NCBI GenBank assembly: GCA_009885825.1
Contig: VFJY01000011.1
Coordinates: 1-64,000 of the forward strand
DNA length: 64,000 nt
Reading direction: 5' to 3'
Source: Rhodobiaceae bacterium
GTDB taxonomy: Bacteria > Pseudomonadota > Alphaproteobacteria > Rhizobiales > Aestuariivirgaceae
Shown here: one piece after another, positions 51,155-59,575 of the stretch
Position numbering within the stretch: position 1 is the first letter of the stretch
How the letters are laid out: every line of letters begins with the position of its first letter
Made by a program: the position numbers and the translations under genes
Notes under the pieces: generated by a model
Seen by the model: the letters and a program-made list of their open reading frames with translations, nothing else
What the model was told of the DNA's origin: nothing
The model's database searches: none

Positions 51155-52357
51155 TTGCAAAACGCGGGTGACCAATCGGCCCTTCTCCGCTTCATCAATC
51201 ATGAGGCCACGGCAGGCCTCATTCTTGTCTTGGCTGCGGCAGCCGCTCTCATTGTCACCAATGCGGGATTTGCAGAGGTTTATGACAATTTTCTTGAACT
51301 GCCCGTATCAGTTCGCATCGGCACACTGGCGCTCGACAAGACACTCGTCCACTGGGTCAATGACGGCCTGATGGCGATTTTCTTTTTTCTTGTTGGCCTG
51401 GAAATCAAACGCGAGGTTCTGGAGGGCAATCTTTCCTCGCGCGACCAGATCGTCTTGCCCGCAGTGGCAGCCCTTGGTGGCATGGCCGCTCCGGCGCTGA
51501 TCTACGCATTTTTCAATTGGGGAAATGCCGCGACACTTTCGGGGTGGGCCATCCCGGCCGCAACCGACATTGCATTTGCCCTGGGCGCGCTCGCCTTGAT
51601 GGGAACGCGTGTTCCGCTTTCTCTCAAGGTTTTTCTTCTCACGCTGGCGACCCTTGATGATCTCGGCGCCATAGTCATCATCGCCGTGTTTTACACGTCC
51701 GATCTTTCGTTGACAGGCTTGGCTTTGGCGGGCGTGGCATTCGCCGGACTGGTCGCATTGAACCGCATGGGCGTTAATCGCGCGGCACCTTATATTTTCG
51801 TTGGTTTTGCCATGTGGGTGTTCGTGCTCAAATCGGGTGTTCATGCCACGCTGGCTGGTGTTGCGTTGGCGATGACGATCCCATTGCTCCGCAAGGATGG
51901 CAGCAACTTGATCCATTCGCTGGAGGAAGCCCTTCACCCCTACGTCAAATTTCTCATCCTGCCGCTTTTTGCGTTCGCCAATGCGGGCATTCCGCTTTCG
52001 GGGTTTTCGCTCGAAAACATGACTGCGTCGGTGCCTTTGGGCATTGCAGCAGGCCTTGTGCTTGGCAAACCCTTAGGCATTCTGCTTGCCGTTGGCGCCT
52101 GCGTGGCGCTGGGCATAGCGACCCTGCCCGAACGCGCGACATGGCTGCACATTCTCGGCGTTGGCTGTCTTGCTGGCATCGGCTTCACGATGAGCCTGTT
52201 CATCGGAACGCTCGCCTTCACGACGCCAGAGCAGATTGACGCGGTCCGCGTAGGTGTTATCGCGGGGTCCATTGTGTCTACGCTGCTAGGGCTGGCTATT
52301 CTGCTTTTGAGCGGTCAACCCAGCGGAAATTCTCATCCTGCTGCCAATAGGAAATAG
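51155..52357 (+). CDS. nhaA: Na+/H+ antiporter NhaA
   Basis: A 400-residue electrogenic antiporter with 12 TM helices. The unwound TM4 motif 'PAATDIAFALG' (Asp138) and the paired ion-binding aspartates in 'ATLDDLGAIVIIA' (Asp168, Asp169) match the E. coli Asp133/163/164 sites. The start is a TTG at 51155, immediately after the nhaD stop; no ATG is available before the conserved 'NHEATAGLILVLAAA' N-terminus. Its last 62 bases overlap holC on the opposite strand, which gives a C-terminal tail outside the family core. Confidence 0.94.
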   Translation: MQNAGDQSALLRFINHEATAGLILVLAAAAALIVTNAGFAEVYDNFLELPVSVRIGTLALDKTLVHWVNDGLMAIFFFLVGLEIKREVLEGNLSSRDQIVLPAVAALGGMAAPALIYAFFNWGNAATLSGWAIPAATDIAFALGALALMGTRVPLSLKVFLLTLATLDDLGAIVIIAVFYTSDLSLTGLALAGVAFAGLVALNRMGVNRAAPYIFVGFAMWVFVLKSGVHATLAGVALAMTIPLLRKDGSNLIHSLEEALHPYVKFLILPLFAFANAGIPLSGFSLENMTASVPLGIAAGLVLGKPLGILLAVGACVALGIATLPERATWLHILGVGCLAGIGFTMSLFIGTLAFTTPEQIDAVRVGVIAGSIVSTLLGLAILLLSGQPSGNSHPAANRK

Positions 52358-52754
52358 CGAGGCCCTGAGCCTTCAAGCGCTTCCAGTTGTCGCGCGCCGC
52401 TTGCGCCGCAGCTTCGTCCCGTCCATCAAACAATATCGCAACACGGTCGAGGCTCGCGATCTCTCCCGGCATTGCGCCTTCAATGAAAAAACGGACGGTC
52501 GCGTTGTTGGGGTTGTCGTCGCCTGCCGTCAGCCAAATTGGCTGCCTGTCCGCGCGACCATCGGCCCTGGTGCCGTGGGCCAGGAAAATATCGGCCTCGT
52601 TTTTCCACAGCAGTTCGGACACAGGCTCAACCCAATTTTCGCTGCCCACCTGCACCACGCAGCGCCAGCCGCGCTGCAGCGCCTTGGAAAGCTGGCCCGG
52701 CAGCACCTGCTCCCACGGCTTGTGTTCGAGATGATAAAACAGAACCTCTGTCAT
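52296..52754 (-). CDS. holC: DNA polymerase III subunit chi
   Basis: A 152-residue replisome subunit that links the clamp loader to single-strand-binding protein. The alphaproteobacterial HolC pattern is clear: 'EVLFYHLEHKPWEQVLPGQLSKALQRGWRCVVQ', 'VSELLWKNEADIFLAHGTRADGRADRQPIWLT' and 'DRVAILFDGRDEAAAQAARDNWKRLKAQGLAISYWQQD'. The 3' end lies inside nhaA by 62 bases, so the two messages are antisense there. It is divergent from the small Cys-rich exported protein gene. Confidence 0.92.
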   Translation of the reverse strand: MTEVLFYHLEHKPWEQVLPGQLSKALQRGWRCVVQVGSENWVEPVSELLWKNEADIFLAHGTRADGRADRQPIWLTAGDDNPNNATVRFFIEGAMPGEIASLDRVAILFDGRDEAAAQAARDNWKRLKAQGLAISYWQQDENFRWVDRSKAE

Positions 52755-52857
52755 GCCTCCTTTCAGCCGATGCGCCAGTTGTTATCAAGCTGGAAATTTT
52801 TGCTTCGGGAATCATTTGCGGGTGGTATTCTGCCAGCAGGTTTGGGAGGCTCCACCA

Positions 52858-53322
52858 ATGACAGTTCTGAAAGCGCTAGTGTTTGCCGGCGGCGTGTTGA
52901 TGGTTGCCTCACCGGCAAATTCCGCATCCCTTTGCAACTGCTGCGAAACTGGCACGGTTGAAATCTGCAAGGCAACATGCGCGGCGGTCACTTTGCCGGC
53001 TGGACAATGTGTGGTTACAATGGACTCCGGCGGAACCACTGAGATTGCCACGGGCAAAAACCCGCTCTATTCCATTTCCTTGCGCCCGATGCATCTTGGA
53101 GGCACCAAGCGCATGGGGCTGGAAGATTTCCGGCGGTTGCTTGAGGCGGCCAGAGCGGGTGTTGAGAAGGATCGCAAAGCGTCAATTGCTGACTTCAAAC
53201 GCAAGAAGATTGATGCGGCGACAGCGGCAATCGCCGCCAAGCGCTATGAAGAAGCGATTGTGAATTACTATCTGGGACTTCGGGCCTACCGGGACGGCGT
53301 GAAACTGGCGGCCGAACAGTAA
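52858..53322 (+). CDS. Cys-rich exported protein of unknown function
   Basis: A 154-residue protein with a signal peptide (cleavage after NSA, about residue 23). A Cys-rich head follows with six Cys at 26, 28, 29, 37, 41 and 51 (CNCC...C...C...C). The Cys-free C-terminal half is basic and helical (FRRLLEAARAGVEKDRKASIADFKRKKIDAATAAIAAKRYEEAIVNYY), TPR-like in character. The head could bind metal or form three disulfides. GGGAGG lies eight bases before the ATG; the frame is open back to 52753 but that part is not coding-like. It is not recognised. It diverges from holC and converges on the agmatinase-type gene. Confidence 0.65.
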   Translation: MTVLKALVFAGGVLMVASPANSASLCNCCETGTVEICKATCAAVTLPAGQCVVTMDSGGTTEIATGKNPLYSISLRPMHLGGTKRMGLEDFRRLLEAARAGVEKDRKASIADFKRKKIDAATAAIAAKRYEEAIVNYYLGLRAYRDGVKLAAEQ

Positions 53323-53334
53323 TCCGCCTCAACG

Positions 53335-54330
53335 TCACGCCGGCATCGGCGCTGCCCTCGCCCCACGCTGCCAGGCCTTTAGGCAGAGGTATTCCATGAT
53401 GAGTCCAGCGGCAGCACCGGAGGTGATTTCGGCGTGGTCGTAGGGTGGGGATACTTCCACCATATCCATGCCGATGAAATTTATGTCGGTGAGCTTGCGG
53501 ATGACTGATGCCGCCTGGTGATAGGTGAGGCCACCGGGAATTGGGGTTCCGGTGCCGGGCGCGGCTGATGGATCAAGACAATCGATGTCGAAGGTCATAT
53601 AGGCTTTTGATGTGCCGACCTGCTTCTTGATGACCTCTGCCAGTTGATCGGCGGTGGAGCCATGCACTTCATCGGCATAGATGATGCGAAAGCCCATGGT
53701 GGTTTCTCCCGTGAAGGTGGTCCGGATGCCGAGCTGGATGGATTTCCGTGGGTCGATCAGGCCCTCACGCACGGCGTAACCAAACATGGTGCCGTGATCA
53801 ATGCGGCCCCCATCATCCACTTCCACATCGCGGTGGGCATCGAAATGCACCAGCGCCAAAGGCCCATGCTTCTTGTGGTGTGCCTTGAGCAAGGGATAGG
53901 ACACGTAATGATCGCCGCCGAGCGAGATCATTTCAGCGCTGGAGCTCAGGATTTCAGCCGCGTGTTTTTCCAGGGCTGCAGGGAAATTTTCCTTGCGGCC
54001 CCAGTCGAAGAAGCAGTCGCCATAATCGACGACGGCAAGTGTTTGGAATGGGTCGAACATCCACGGCCAAAATGGGCCCCAGGCGTTTTCGGCGGATGCC
54101 TTTCGGATGCCCTCGGGGCCAAAGCGCGTGCCGGGGCGATGGGATACGGACTGGTCAAAGGGAATGCCGGTGACCGCAATATCAACACCTGTGAGATCAC
54201 GGGTATATTTGCGGCGCATGAAGGAAAGCGCACCCGCATAGGTCGCTTCCCATTGAGTGCCTTTGATATTCTCGCGGCGAAAGGCTTCATCCCCCGGGAG
54301 GCGGGTCATCTTGTCGAGCTCGAGTGCCAT
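53335..54330 (-). CDS. speB: Agmatinase-family ureohydrolase
   Basis: A 331-residue Mn2+ hydrolase of the arginase fold. All metal-ligand motifs are present: GGDH, 'VHFDAHRDV' and 'FDIDCLDPSAAPGTGTP'. The specificity loops are closest to agmatinase (agmatine to putrescine plus urea), but guanidinobutyrase and guanidinopropionase share this layout. It starts three bases after the PotA-like gene and ends the polyamine cluster, which supports a guanidino-amine substrate brought in by that transporter. Its 3' end lies 12 bases from the convergent Cys-rich gene. Confidence 0.85.
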   Translation of the reverse strand: MALELDKMTRLPGDEAFRRENIKGTQWEATYAGALSFMRRKYTRDLTGVDIAVTGIPFDQSVSHRPGTRFGPEGIRKASAENAWGPFWPWMFDPFQTLAVVDYGDCFFDWGRKENFPAALEKHAAEILSSSAEMISLGGDHYVSYPLLKAHHKKHGPLALVHFDAHRDVEVDDGGRIDHGTMFGYAVREGLIDPRKSIQLGIRTTFTGETTMGFRIIYADEVHGSTADQLAEVIKKQVGTSKAYMTFDIDCLDPSAAPGTGTPIPGGLTYHQAASVIRKLTDINFIGMDMVEVSPPYDHAEITSGAAAGLIMEYLCLKAWQRGARAAPMPA

Positions 54331-54333
54331 GTT

Positions 54334-55422
54334 CTACTCCGTGAGAACGATTGAATCGTCGGGGGCCCAGGATACCCAGATTTTCTGGCCGCGCTCGACG
54401 CCGGAGCCTCCCGTGCGGGTGTCGTTTTGCACGTTGATTTGCAGGTCAAGGCCGTCGGAGGCGGAAACGACGACATGGCTGGTGTCGCCGTAATAGGCCA
54501 CATCGCGCACCTTGCCGGCGATTGCGAGCAGCTTGGCGTCGGCAGGCTTGGACACGGAGAGTTTCAATTTTTCCGGCCGCACCGCAATTGCCACAGTGTC
54601 GCCGCAGGATTTGTTGGTCGGCACACTCATCTTGCCCAGGCCCTTGGCTTCACAGGTGATGGCCTTCGCGGTTGTGCTTAGCACTTTCGCGTCGATCAAG
54701 TTCACCTTGCCGATGAAATCGGCTACGAAGCGCGTAGTGGGTTGTTCGTAAAGCTCGGAAGGTGTTGCGATTTGCTGGACGGCGCCCTTGTCCATGACGG
54801 CGATGCGGCTCGCCATCGACAGCGCTTCGTCCTGATCGTGGGTTACGATGATGAAGGTGATGCCGACAGTTTCCTGCAGTCTTGTCAGTTCCATCCGCAT
54901 GTCATCGCGGAGTTTCGCGTCAAGCGCCGAGAGCGGTTCGTCGAGCAGCAAAACCTTTGGACGCTTGACCAAAGCCCGGGCGAGCGCCACGCGCTGGCGC
55001 TGGCCGCCGGACATCTGATCAGGTTTGCGCTTGGCAAGGTGGGAAAGCTTGACCATTTCCAATGCCTCCGCCGTGCGCCTTGTGGTTTCGTCGGCGGCAA
55101 CGCCCGTTACGCGGAGGCCATAGGCCACGTTGTCTTCCACCGTCATATGGGGGAAGACGGCGTAGGATTGGAACACCATGTTGGTGGGGCGCTTGTTGGG
55201 AGGCGTCAACGCCATGTCTTCGCCGCCGATCATGATCTGCCCTTCGGTTGGTGTTTCGAGGCCCGATATCATGCGGAGCAAGGTGGTCTTGCCGCAGCCC
55301 GAGGGGCCCAGCAACGCGAAGAATTCATTCTGGGCGATGTCGACATGCACGTTGTCGACCGCGATTATTCCACCCGGAAATTTCTTGCTGACACCGCGTA
55401 TGGAAACAATTGGTTCAGTCAT
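54334..55422 (-). CDS. potA: Polyamine-type ABC transporter ATPase (PotA-like)
   Basis: A 362-residue ATPase. Walker A is GPSGCGKT (about residues 37-44), signature [15 protein letters not shown], Walker B KVLLLDEPLSALDAKLR. The C-terminal regulatory TOBE_2 domain (~275-362, 'VAIRPEKLKLS') is typical of PotA. The ATG at 55422 has AAAGG six bases before it; the upstream in-frame TTG at 55428 overlaps the permease stop and is less likely. It energises import by the PotB/PotC-like channel. Confidence 0.9.
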   Translation of the reverse strand: MTEPIVSIRGVSKKFPGGIIAVDNVHVDIAQNEFFALLGPSGCGKTTLLRMISGLETPTEGQIMIGGEDMALTPPNKRPTNMVFQSYAVFPHMTVEDNVAYGLRVTGVAADETTRRTAEALEMVKLSHLAKRKPDQMSGGQRQRVALARALVKRPKVLLLDEPLSALDAKLRDDMRMELTRLQETVGITFIIVTHDQDEALSMASRIAVMDKGAVQQIATPSELYEQPTTRFVADFIGKVNLIDAKVLSTTAKAITCEAKGLGKMSVPTNKSCGDTVAIAVRPEKLKLSVSKPADAKLLAIAGKVRDVAYYGDTSHVVVSASDGLDLQINVQNDTRTGGSGVERGQKIWVSWAPDDSIVLTE

Positions 55423-55424
55423 GG

Positions 55425-56276
55425 TCAACCTTTACCTGCCTTTGCCGGAGCCTGAAGTTTCATGGCAATCACGGTTGCCACCACAGTTATCACAATGAGA
55501 ACGGTTGAAGCCGCGTTTATTTCAGGCGATACGCCGCGCCGCACCAGCGAATAGACTTTCACCGGGAATGTCACGGTCTCTGGGCCAGACGTGAAGAACG
55601 TGATGACGAAATCATCGAGGGACAGGGTGAAAGCCAGCAACGCGCCCGCGACAAGGCCCGGCATCATGAAGGGCACGATCACTTTCCAGAAGGTTTGCCA
55701 CTCGCTGGCGCCCAGGTCTTTGGAGGCCTCTTCCAATTGGCGGTTAAAGCCCACGAGGCGCGAACGCACCACCACCGTCACAAACGGAAAACAGAAAGCC
55801 ACGTGGGCGATGATGATGTTCGAAAGGTTAAGCGGCCATGGCGTGTTGACCACAAATTCCATCATGCCCGACTCATTGAAGAACAGCAGCAGCGCCACCC
55901 CCATGCAGATTTCAGGAATGACAATCGGCAATCCCATGAAGGCTTCATAGGTGCCCTTGAAGGGGAAGCGGAAGCGCCAGAGCATCAAGGCCACCATGGC
56001 TCCGATCACCGTCGATATGATGGTTGCAATTATTGCGATTACGATGGAGTTGGTGAGAGCCTCGATCAGGGCGCTGTTGTTCCAGGCTTTGACATAATTG
56101 TCGAAGGTGAAGCCGCGCCAGACAATGCCGCGCTTGTCGGTATTGAATGAAAAGGCAATCAAAGTGATGATCGGAATGTACAGCATCAAATAGATCAAGA
56201 CGAAAAGGCATTTGAGCCATAGCCTGTTGCCATAGTCGAGGGGGCCGGAGCCAGGTTTGAGCAGCGCTGCCATCAC
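55425..56276 (-). CDS. potC: Polyamine-type ABC transporter permease (PotC-like)
   Basis: A 283-residue permease with six TM helices. The family's EAA loop is visible ('LEEASKDLGASEWQTFWKVIVPFMMPGLVAGALLAFTLSLDDFVITFF'). The start is a GTG at 56276 (seven bases after AGGGAG) or the next codon, ATG at 56273. Both overlap the end of the PotB gene. The C-terminal 'VSPEINAASTVLIVITVVATVIAM' block is typical of PotC/PotI. Confidence 0.9.
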   Translation of the reverse strand: MMAALLKPGSGPLDYGNRLWLKCLFVLIYLMLYIPIITLIAFSFNTDKRGIVWRGFTFDNYVKAWNNSALIEALTNSIVIAIIATIISTVIGAMVALMLWRFRFPFKGTYEAFMGLPIVIPEICMGVALLLFFNESGMMEFVVNTPWPLNLSNIIIAHVAFCFPFVTVVVRSRLVGFNRQLEEASKDLGASEWQTFWKVIVPFMMPGLVAGALLAFTLSLDDFVITFFTSGPETVTFPVKVYSLVRRGVSPEINAASTVLIVITVVATVIAMKLQAPAKAGKG

Positions 56277-57145
56277 ACGTCCACTCCCTTGCTGCGGCTG
56301 GCAAGGAACGCCCGCAGCATGAGGGCCGCAAGGGTTGCATACATCAGCATGAACGAGAGCGCAGCGCCAAAGGGCCAGTCATTGGCCGCCTTGAACTGCC
56401 GCTCAATGACATTGCCAATCATGATGGCGTTGGCGCCGCCCAGCAGGTCCGGCGTCAAAAATGATCCCAGGCATGGGATGAACACAAGTATGATGCCGGT
56501 GATAATGCCGGGCATCGTCAGCGGCACGGTCACTTTCAGGAAAGTGGTGAATTGTGTGGCGCCAAGATCAAGGCTGGCTTCAAGGAAGGATTTGTCCAGC
56601 CGCTCGATTGTTGCGTAAAGTGGCAGCACCATGAAGGGCATGTACACATAGACCAGGCCGAAGATCACCGCGAAGTTGTTGTAGAGCATCTCGTAAGGGC
56701 CGAGGCCCGCAACGCCCAGCGTTAAATTCAGATAGCCTTGCGTTCTGAATACGGCAATGAGCGCATAAGTGCGGATGAGCAAATTGATCCAGAAAGGCAG
56801 CACCACCAGCAACAGGAGCAATGGCTTCCAGCGATCAGGCGCGAAGCAAATGCCGAAGGCAATTGGATAGGCCGTCAAAAGGCATAGCGCCGTTGCCAAG
56901 GCGCTCACCCAGATCGATTTCCACATGATCTGCAAATAAAGCGGCTCGACCGACCTGAAATAGTTCGTTACGCCAGTGAGATAGTCATACTCGGTAATGG
57001 AAATTTGGCCATCTATGATTGCCTTATCACTGAAGGACATGACAAAAAGGAAACCCAGGGGCAGGATGAAAAATACGAAAAGCCAGAAAGTGCCGGGAGT
57101 GGCAAGCGTCCAGAAGACGTTTCTATTGTCTTTCCAGTTGTCCAA
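56273..57145 (-). CDS. potB: Polyamine-type ABC transporter permease (PotB-like)
   Basis: A 290-residue permease with six TM helices. It contains 'LEASLDLGATQFTTFLKVTVPLTMPGIITGIILVFIPCLGSFLTPDLLGG', the EAA loop and the PotB-type C-terminal block. The start is a TTG at 57145 with GGGGAG ten bases upstream; the first internal ATG would remove TM1. It overlaps the PotC gene and lies 52 bases downstream of the kinase-aminotransferase fusion gene. Confidence 0.9.
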   Translation of the reverse strand: MDNWKDNRNVFWTLATPGTFWLFVFFILPLGFLFVMSFSDKAIIDGQISITEYDYLTGVTNYFRSVEPLYLQIMWKSIWVSALATALCLLTAYPIAFGICFAPDRWKPLLLLLVVLPFWINLLIRTYALIAVFRTQGYLNLTLGVAGLGPYEMLYNNFAVIFGLVYVYMPFMVLPLYATIERLDKSFLEASLDLGATQFTTFLKVTVPLTMPGIITGIILVFIPCLGSFLTPDLLGGANAIMIGNVIERQFKAANDWPFGAALSFMLMYATLAALMLRAFLASRSKGVDV

Positions 57146-57197
57146 GTTAACTTCGCTCCCCTGCTTCGCCTTGGCCTGAGGTTAACAGCATTTCATG

Positions 57198-59507
57198 TCA
57201 CTGGGCAACCCGTTGCAATCTGCTCAATGCCCTGTCGAAGGCCGATATCGCTAATTCGACATGCTCTGTCTCAAACACCAGGGGCGGCCTGAGTTTCAGG
57301 ACATTGCCGAACTTGCCGTCAGAACCGATCAGCACGCCATTGTCACGCAGCAAGTTCAGAAGCTGCTTGGTCTCTGCCGCAGCCGGTTCAAGTGTTGCCC
57401 GGTCAAGCACCAATTCAACACCGGTGGCCAGGCCAACACCCCTAACATCACCAATGATTTCATGCTGTTGCATAAGTTCTCTGAGCCGGTCCCGGAATTT
57501 CTGACCGACCTGTGCTGCCCGTTGAACAAGGTCATCGTGTTCTATCACATCCATCACGGCTATGCCGGCCGCACAAGCCGCATTGCCACCGCCGAAGGTG
57601 GAAAAGAAGGGGCCCGTTTCGCCAACGAACTTGTCCAGAATTGCAGCGCGCGTGATGATGGCTCCCACAGGGTAACCATTTCCCGCCGGCTTTCCGATAG
57701 TCACAAAATCCGGCGTCACGCCATGATGCTGATGCCCCCAATAGGCTGGCGCCATGCGGCCGAACCCAGATTGCACTTCATCAGCCACAAAAAGACCCCC
57801 TGCCGCATGAAGTTTTTCCACCAGCGACTTCACATAGCCGATTGGCGCGTCAAGGATGCCGTTGGTCATGAAAGCGCTGTCGAGGATGCCCAGCGCAACG
57901 CCAAGACCTTGTTGCCGCAAGGCGTCAATCTCCGGGTCAATGAGGGCGGCGTATTTTCCGACTAGATCATTGTCGCCGCGGCGATAGGGCCCGCGATAGT
58001 CGTCTGGCGCTTCGATCTGGCGCACATGGGGTTTCACAAATTTGCCCGCCGGATAATTGGACGGCGACATGGCATCGCTTGCTTCCGTTACGCCATGATA
58101 GGCAAAATCCATCGCAACAACACCCCTGTTGCCGGTCCAGACCTTTGCCATGCGCCAAGCCACGTCATTGGCCTCGCTGCCGGAGTTCACGAAGATCACC
58201 GTATCGAGCGAAGGGTCGAGTGTTGCCTTGAGGCGCTCGGCATAGTTGACCGCTTCATCGGTGAGGTAGCGGGTGTTCGTGTTCAATACGCGAAGCTGGC
58301 GCGACACGGCCTCCACGACATAGGGATTGCAATGCCCGACATGGGGCACGTTGTTATAGCAATCGAGATAGCGTCGGCCATCGGATGCGGTCAGCCACAC
58401 ACCTTCTCCCTTCACCATATGCAGGGGATCGCTGTAGAACAACAAAGGCCGGGCCCCCATGGCGAACAGGCGGCGCTGCATCATGGCAACGGGACTGGAT
58501 GGAGGCTGCTTCTGCTGATTGGCCGCATAGAGGATCACGGCTTCCAGATTGTTGTTCTGCAAGGCGGCCAGAAGCTCGATGCTGAGTGCGTCCAGGGCCT
58601 CGATTTGCGGTGTCAGGTGCCCCTGCTCCTTGCGCCGCATGGCTGTCACCAGCGATGACAGCGCCAGGCGCGAGCGGACCAGCGGCAGGACCAGTGCCGC
58701 CTCGTCGCGGGAGAGCGGAACCTGCCGGACAAAACCTCGCACAAGTCCCTTGGCAATTGTTGCGAGGTCACGGCCCGGATTGAGGCAGTCCGCCATGGCA
58801 TTGGCCAGTTCAATCACGCGTGCGCCATGGATCATGTCACCAAAATCGATGATGCCCGATATGCTCCCCGCTTCATTGATCAGCGTGTTGTAGGGATGCA
58901 CGTCGGCATGCATGATCTGTGCTGGCAGCGCCATCAGCGAATGTTTGATGATGCCATTTTCCCGCAGCGCAAGCTCCGCCAGTGTTCTTGCCTTGCCTTC
59001 AAGCAGGTGAAGATGAGTCTCGAGCGCGCGCGCTTCAGCCGTATGCCAGATAAGCTTGCGATCCGCCGGTGCTGGGTGAACGAAGCCGCGAAGCACCTTG
59101 TTCAGCCTGCCAATCGTCTCACCGAACTGCACATATTGCGCTCCGCTGAGTGCTTCGAGGCCGAGGATGCGGCCTTCAAGCCAGCTGAGAACGGCGAGCG
59201 GATATGTCATGCCGTCATGTTTGAGTTCAGGGAAGAGTGTGCAATCGATCGTCCGCCGCACCCGGGGCACGGGCAGTTCCGGATCAACATCTGCAATATG
59301 CTCAAGGGCTTTGAGCTGGCAATCGACAATGGAATGGCCTTCGGCCGGATTGCAGACTTTGATAACGAACGAACCCGCAGGCGTGACCAGGCGATGGTTC
59401 TGGTCGCGCTCGCCATCCAGCGGCGTGAATTCCCCCTCAAGCCGATAGGAGGCTGCCACCGCCTTGCGGATCGCGGAAAGCGGCACTCGTGGCGGCTGGT
59501 CGATCAT
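57198..59507 (-). CDS. APH-type kinase fused to class III aminotransferase (phospho-lyase type)
   Basis: A 769-residue bifunctional enzyme. Residues ~15-320 are an APH/choline-kinase-like domain with the catalytic loop HADVHPYN (200-207) and DFGD (221-224). Residues ~350-769 form a PLP class III aminotransferase fold with 'NSGSEANDV' (441-449), the Asp of 'DEVQSGFGR' (576) and the Schiff-base Lys606 in GKPAGNG. The same two activities occur as separate human proteins HYKK plus PHYKPL/ETNPPL, which phosphorylate an amino alcohol and then eliminate phosphate and ammonia. It sits among polyamine transport genes, so a hydroxylated amine or amino acid is a reasonable substrate class. GGAGG precedes the ATG. 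Confidence 0.85.
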   Translation of the reverse strand: MIDQPPRVPLSAIRKAVAASYRLEGEFTPLDGERDQNHRLVTPAGSFVIKVCNPAEGHSIVDCQLKALEHIADVDPELPVPRVRRTIDCTLFPELKHDGMTYPLAVLSWLEGRILGLEALSGAQYVQFGETIGRLNKVLRGFVHPAPADRKLIWHTAEARALETHLHLLEGKARTLAELALRENGIIKHSLMALPAQIMHADVHPYNTLINEAGSISGIIDFGDMIHGARVIELANAMADCLNPGRDLATIAKGLVRGFVRQVPLSRDEAALVLPLVRSRLALSSLVTAMRRKEQGHLTPQIEALDALSIELLAALQNNNLEAVILYAANQQKQPPSSPVAMMQRRLFAMGARPLLFYSDPLHMVKGEGVWLTASDGRRYLDCYNNVPHVGHCNPYVVEAVSRQLRVLNTNTRYLTDEAVNYAERLKATLDPSLDTVIFVNSGSEANDVAWRMAKVWTGNRGVVAMDFAYHGVTEASDAMSPSNYPAGKFVKPHVRQIEAPDDYRGPYRRGDNDLVGKYAALIDPEIDALRQQGLGVALGILDSAFMTNGILDAPIGYVKSLVEKLHAAGGLFVADEVQSGFGRMAPAYWGHQHHGVTPDFVTIGKPAGNGYPVGAIITRAAILDKFVGETGPFFSTFGGGNAACAAGIAVMDVIEHDDLVQRAAQVGQKFRDRLRELMQQHEIIGDVRGVGLATGVELVLDRATLEPAAAETKQLLNLLRDNGVLIGSDGKFGNVLKLRPPLVFETEHVELAISAFDRALSRLQRVAQ

Positions 59508-59575
59508 AAAACCTCCAATGAAAGGGGCGGAAGCCTTGCAGCCCCCGCCCGCTTTTTCCTTCGCTCAGCCCGGTA

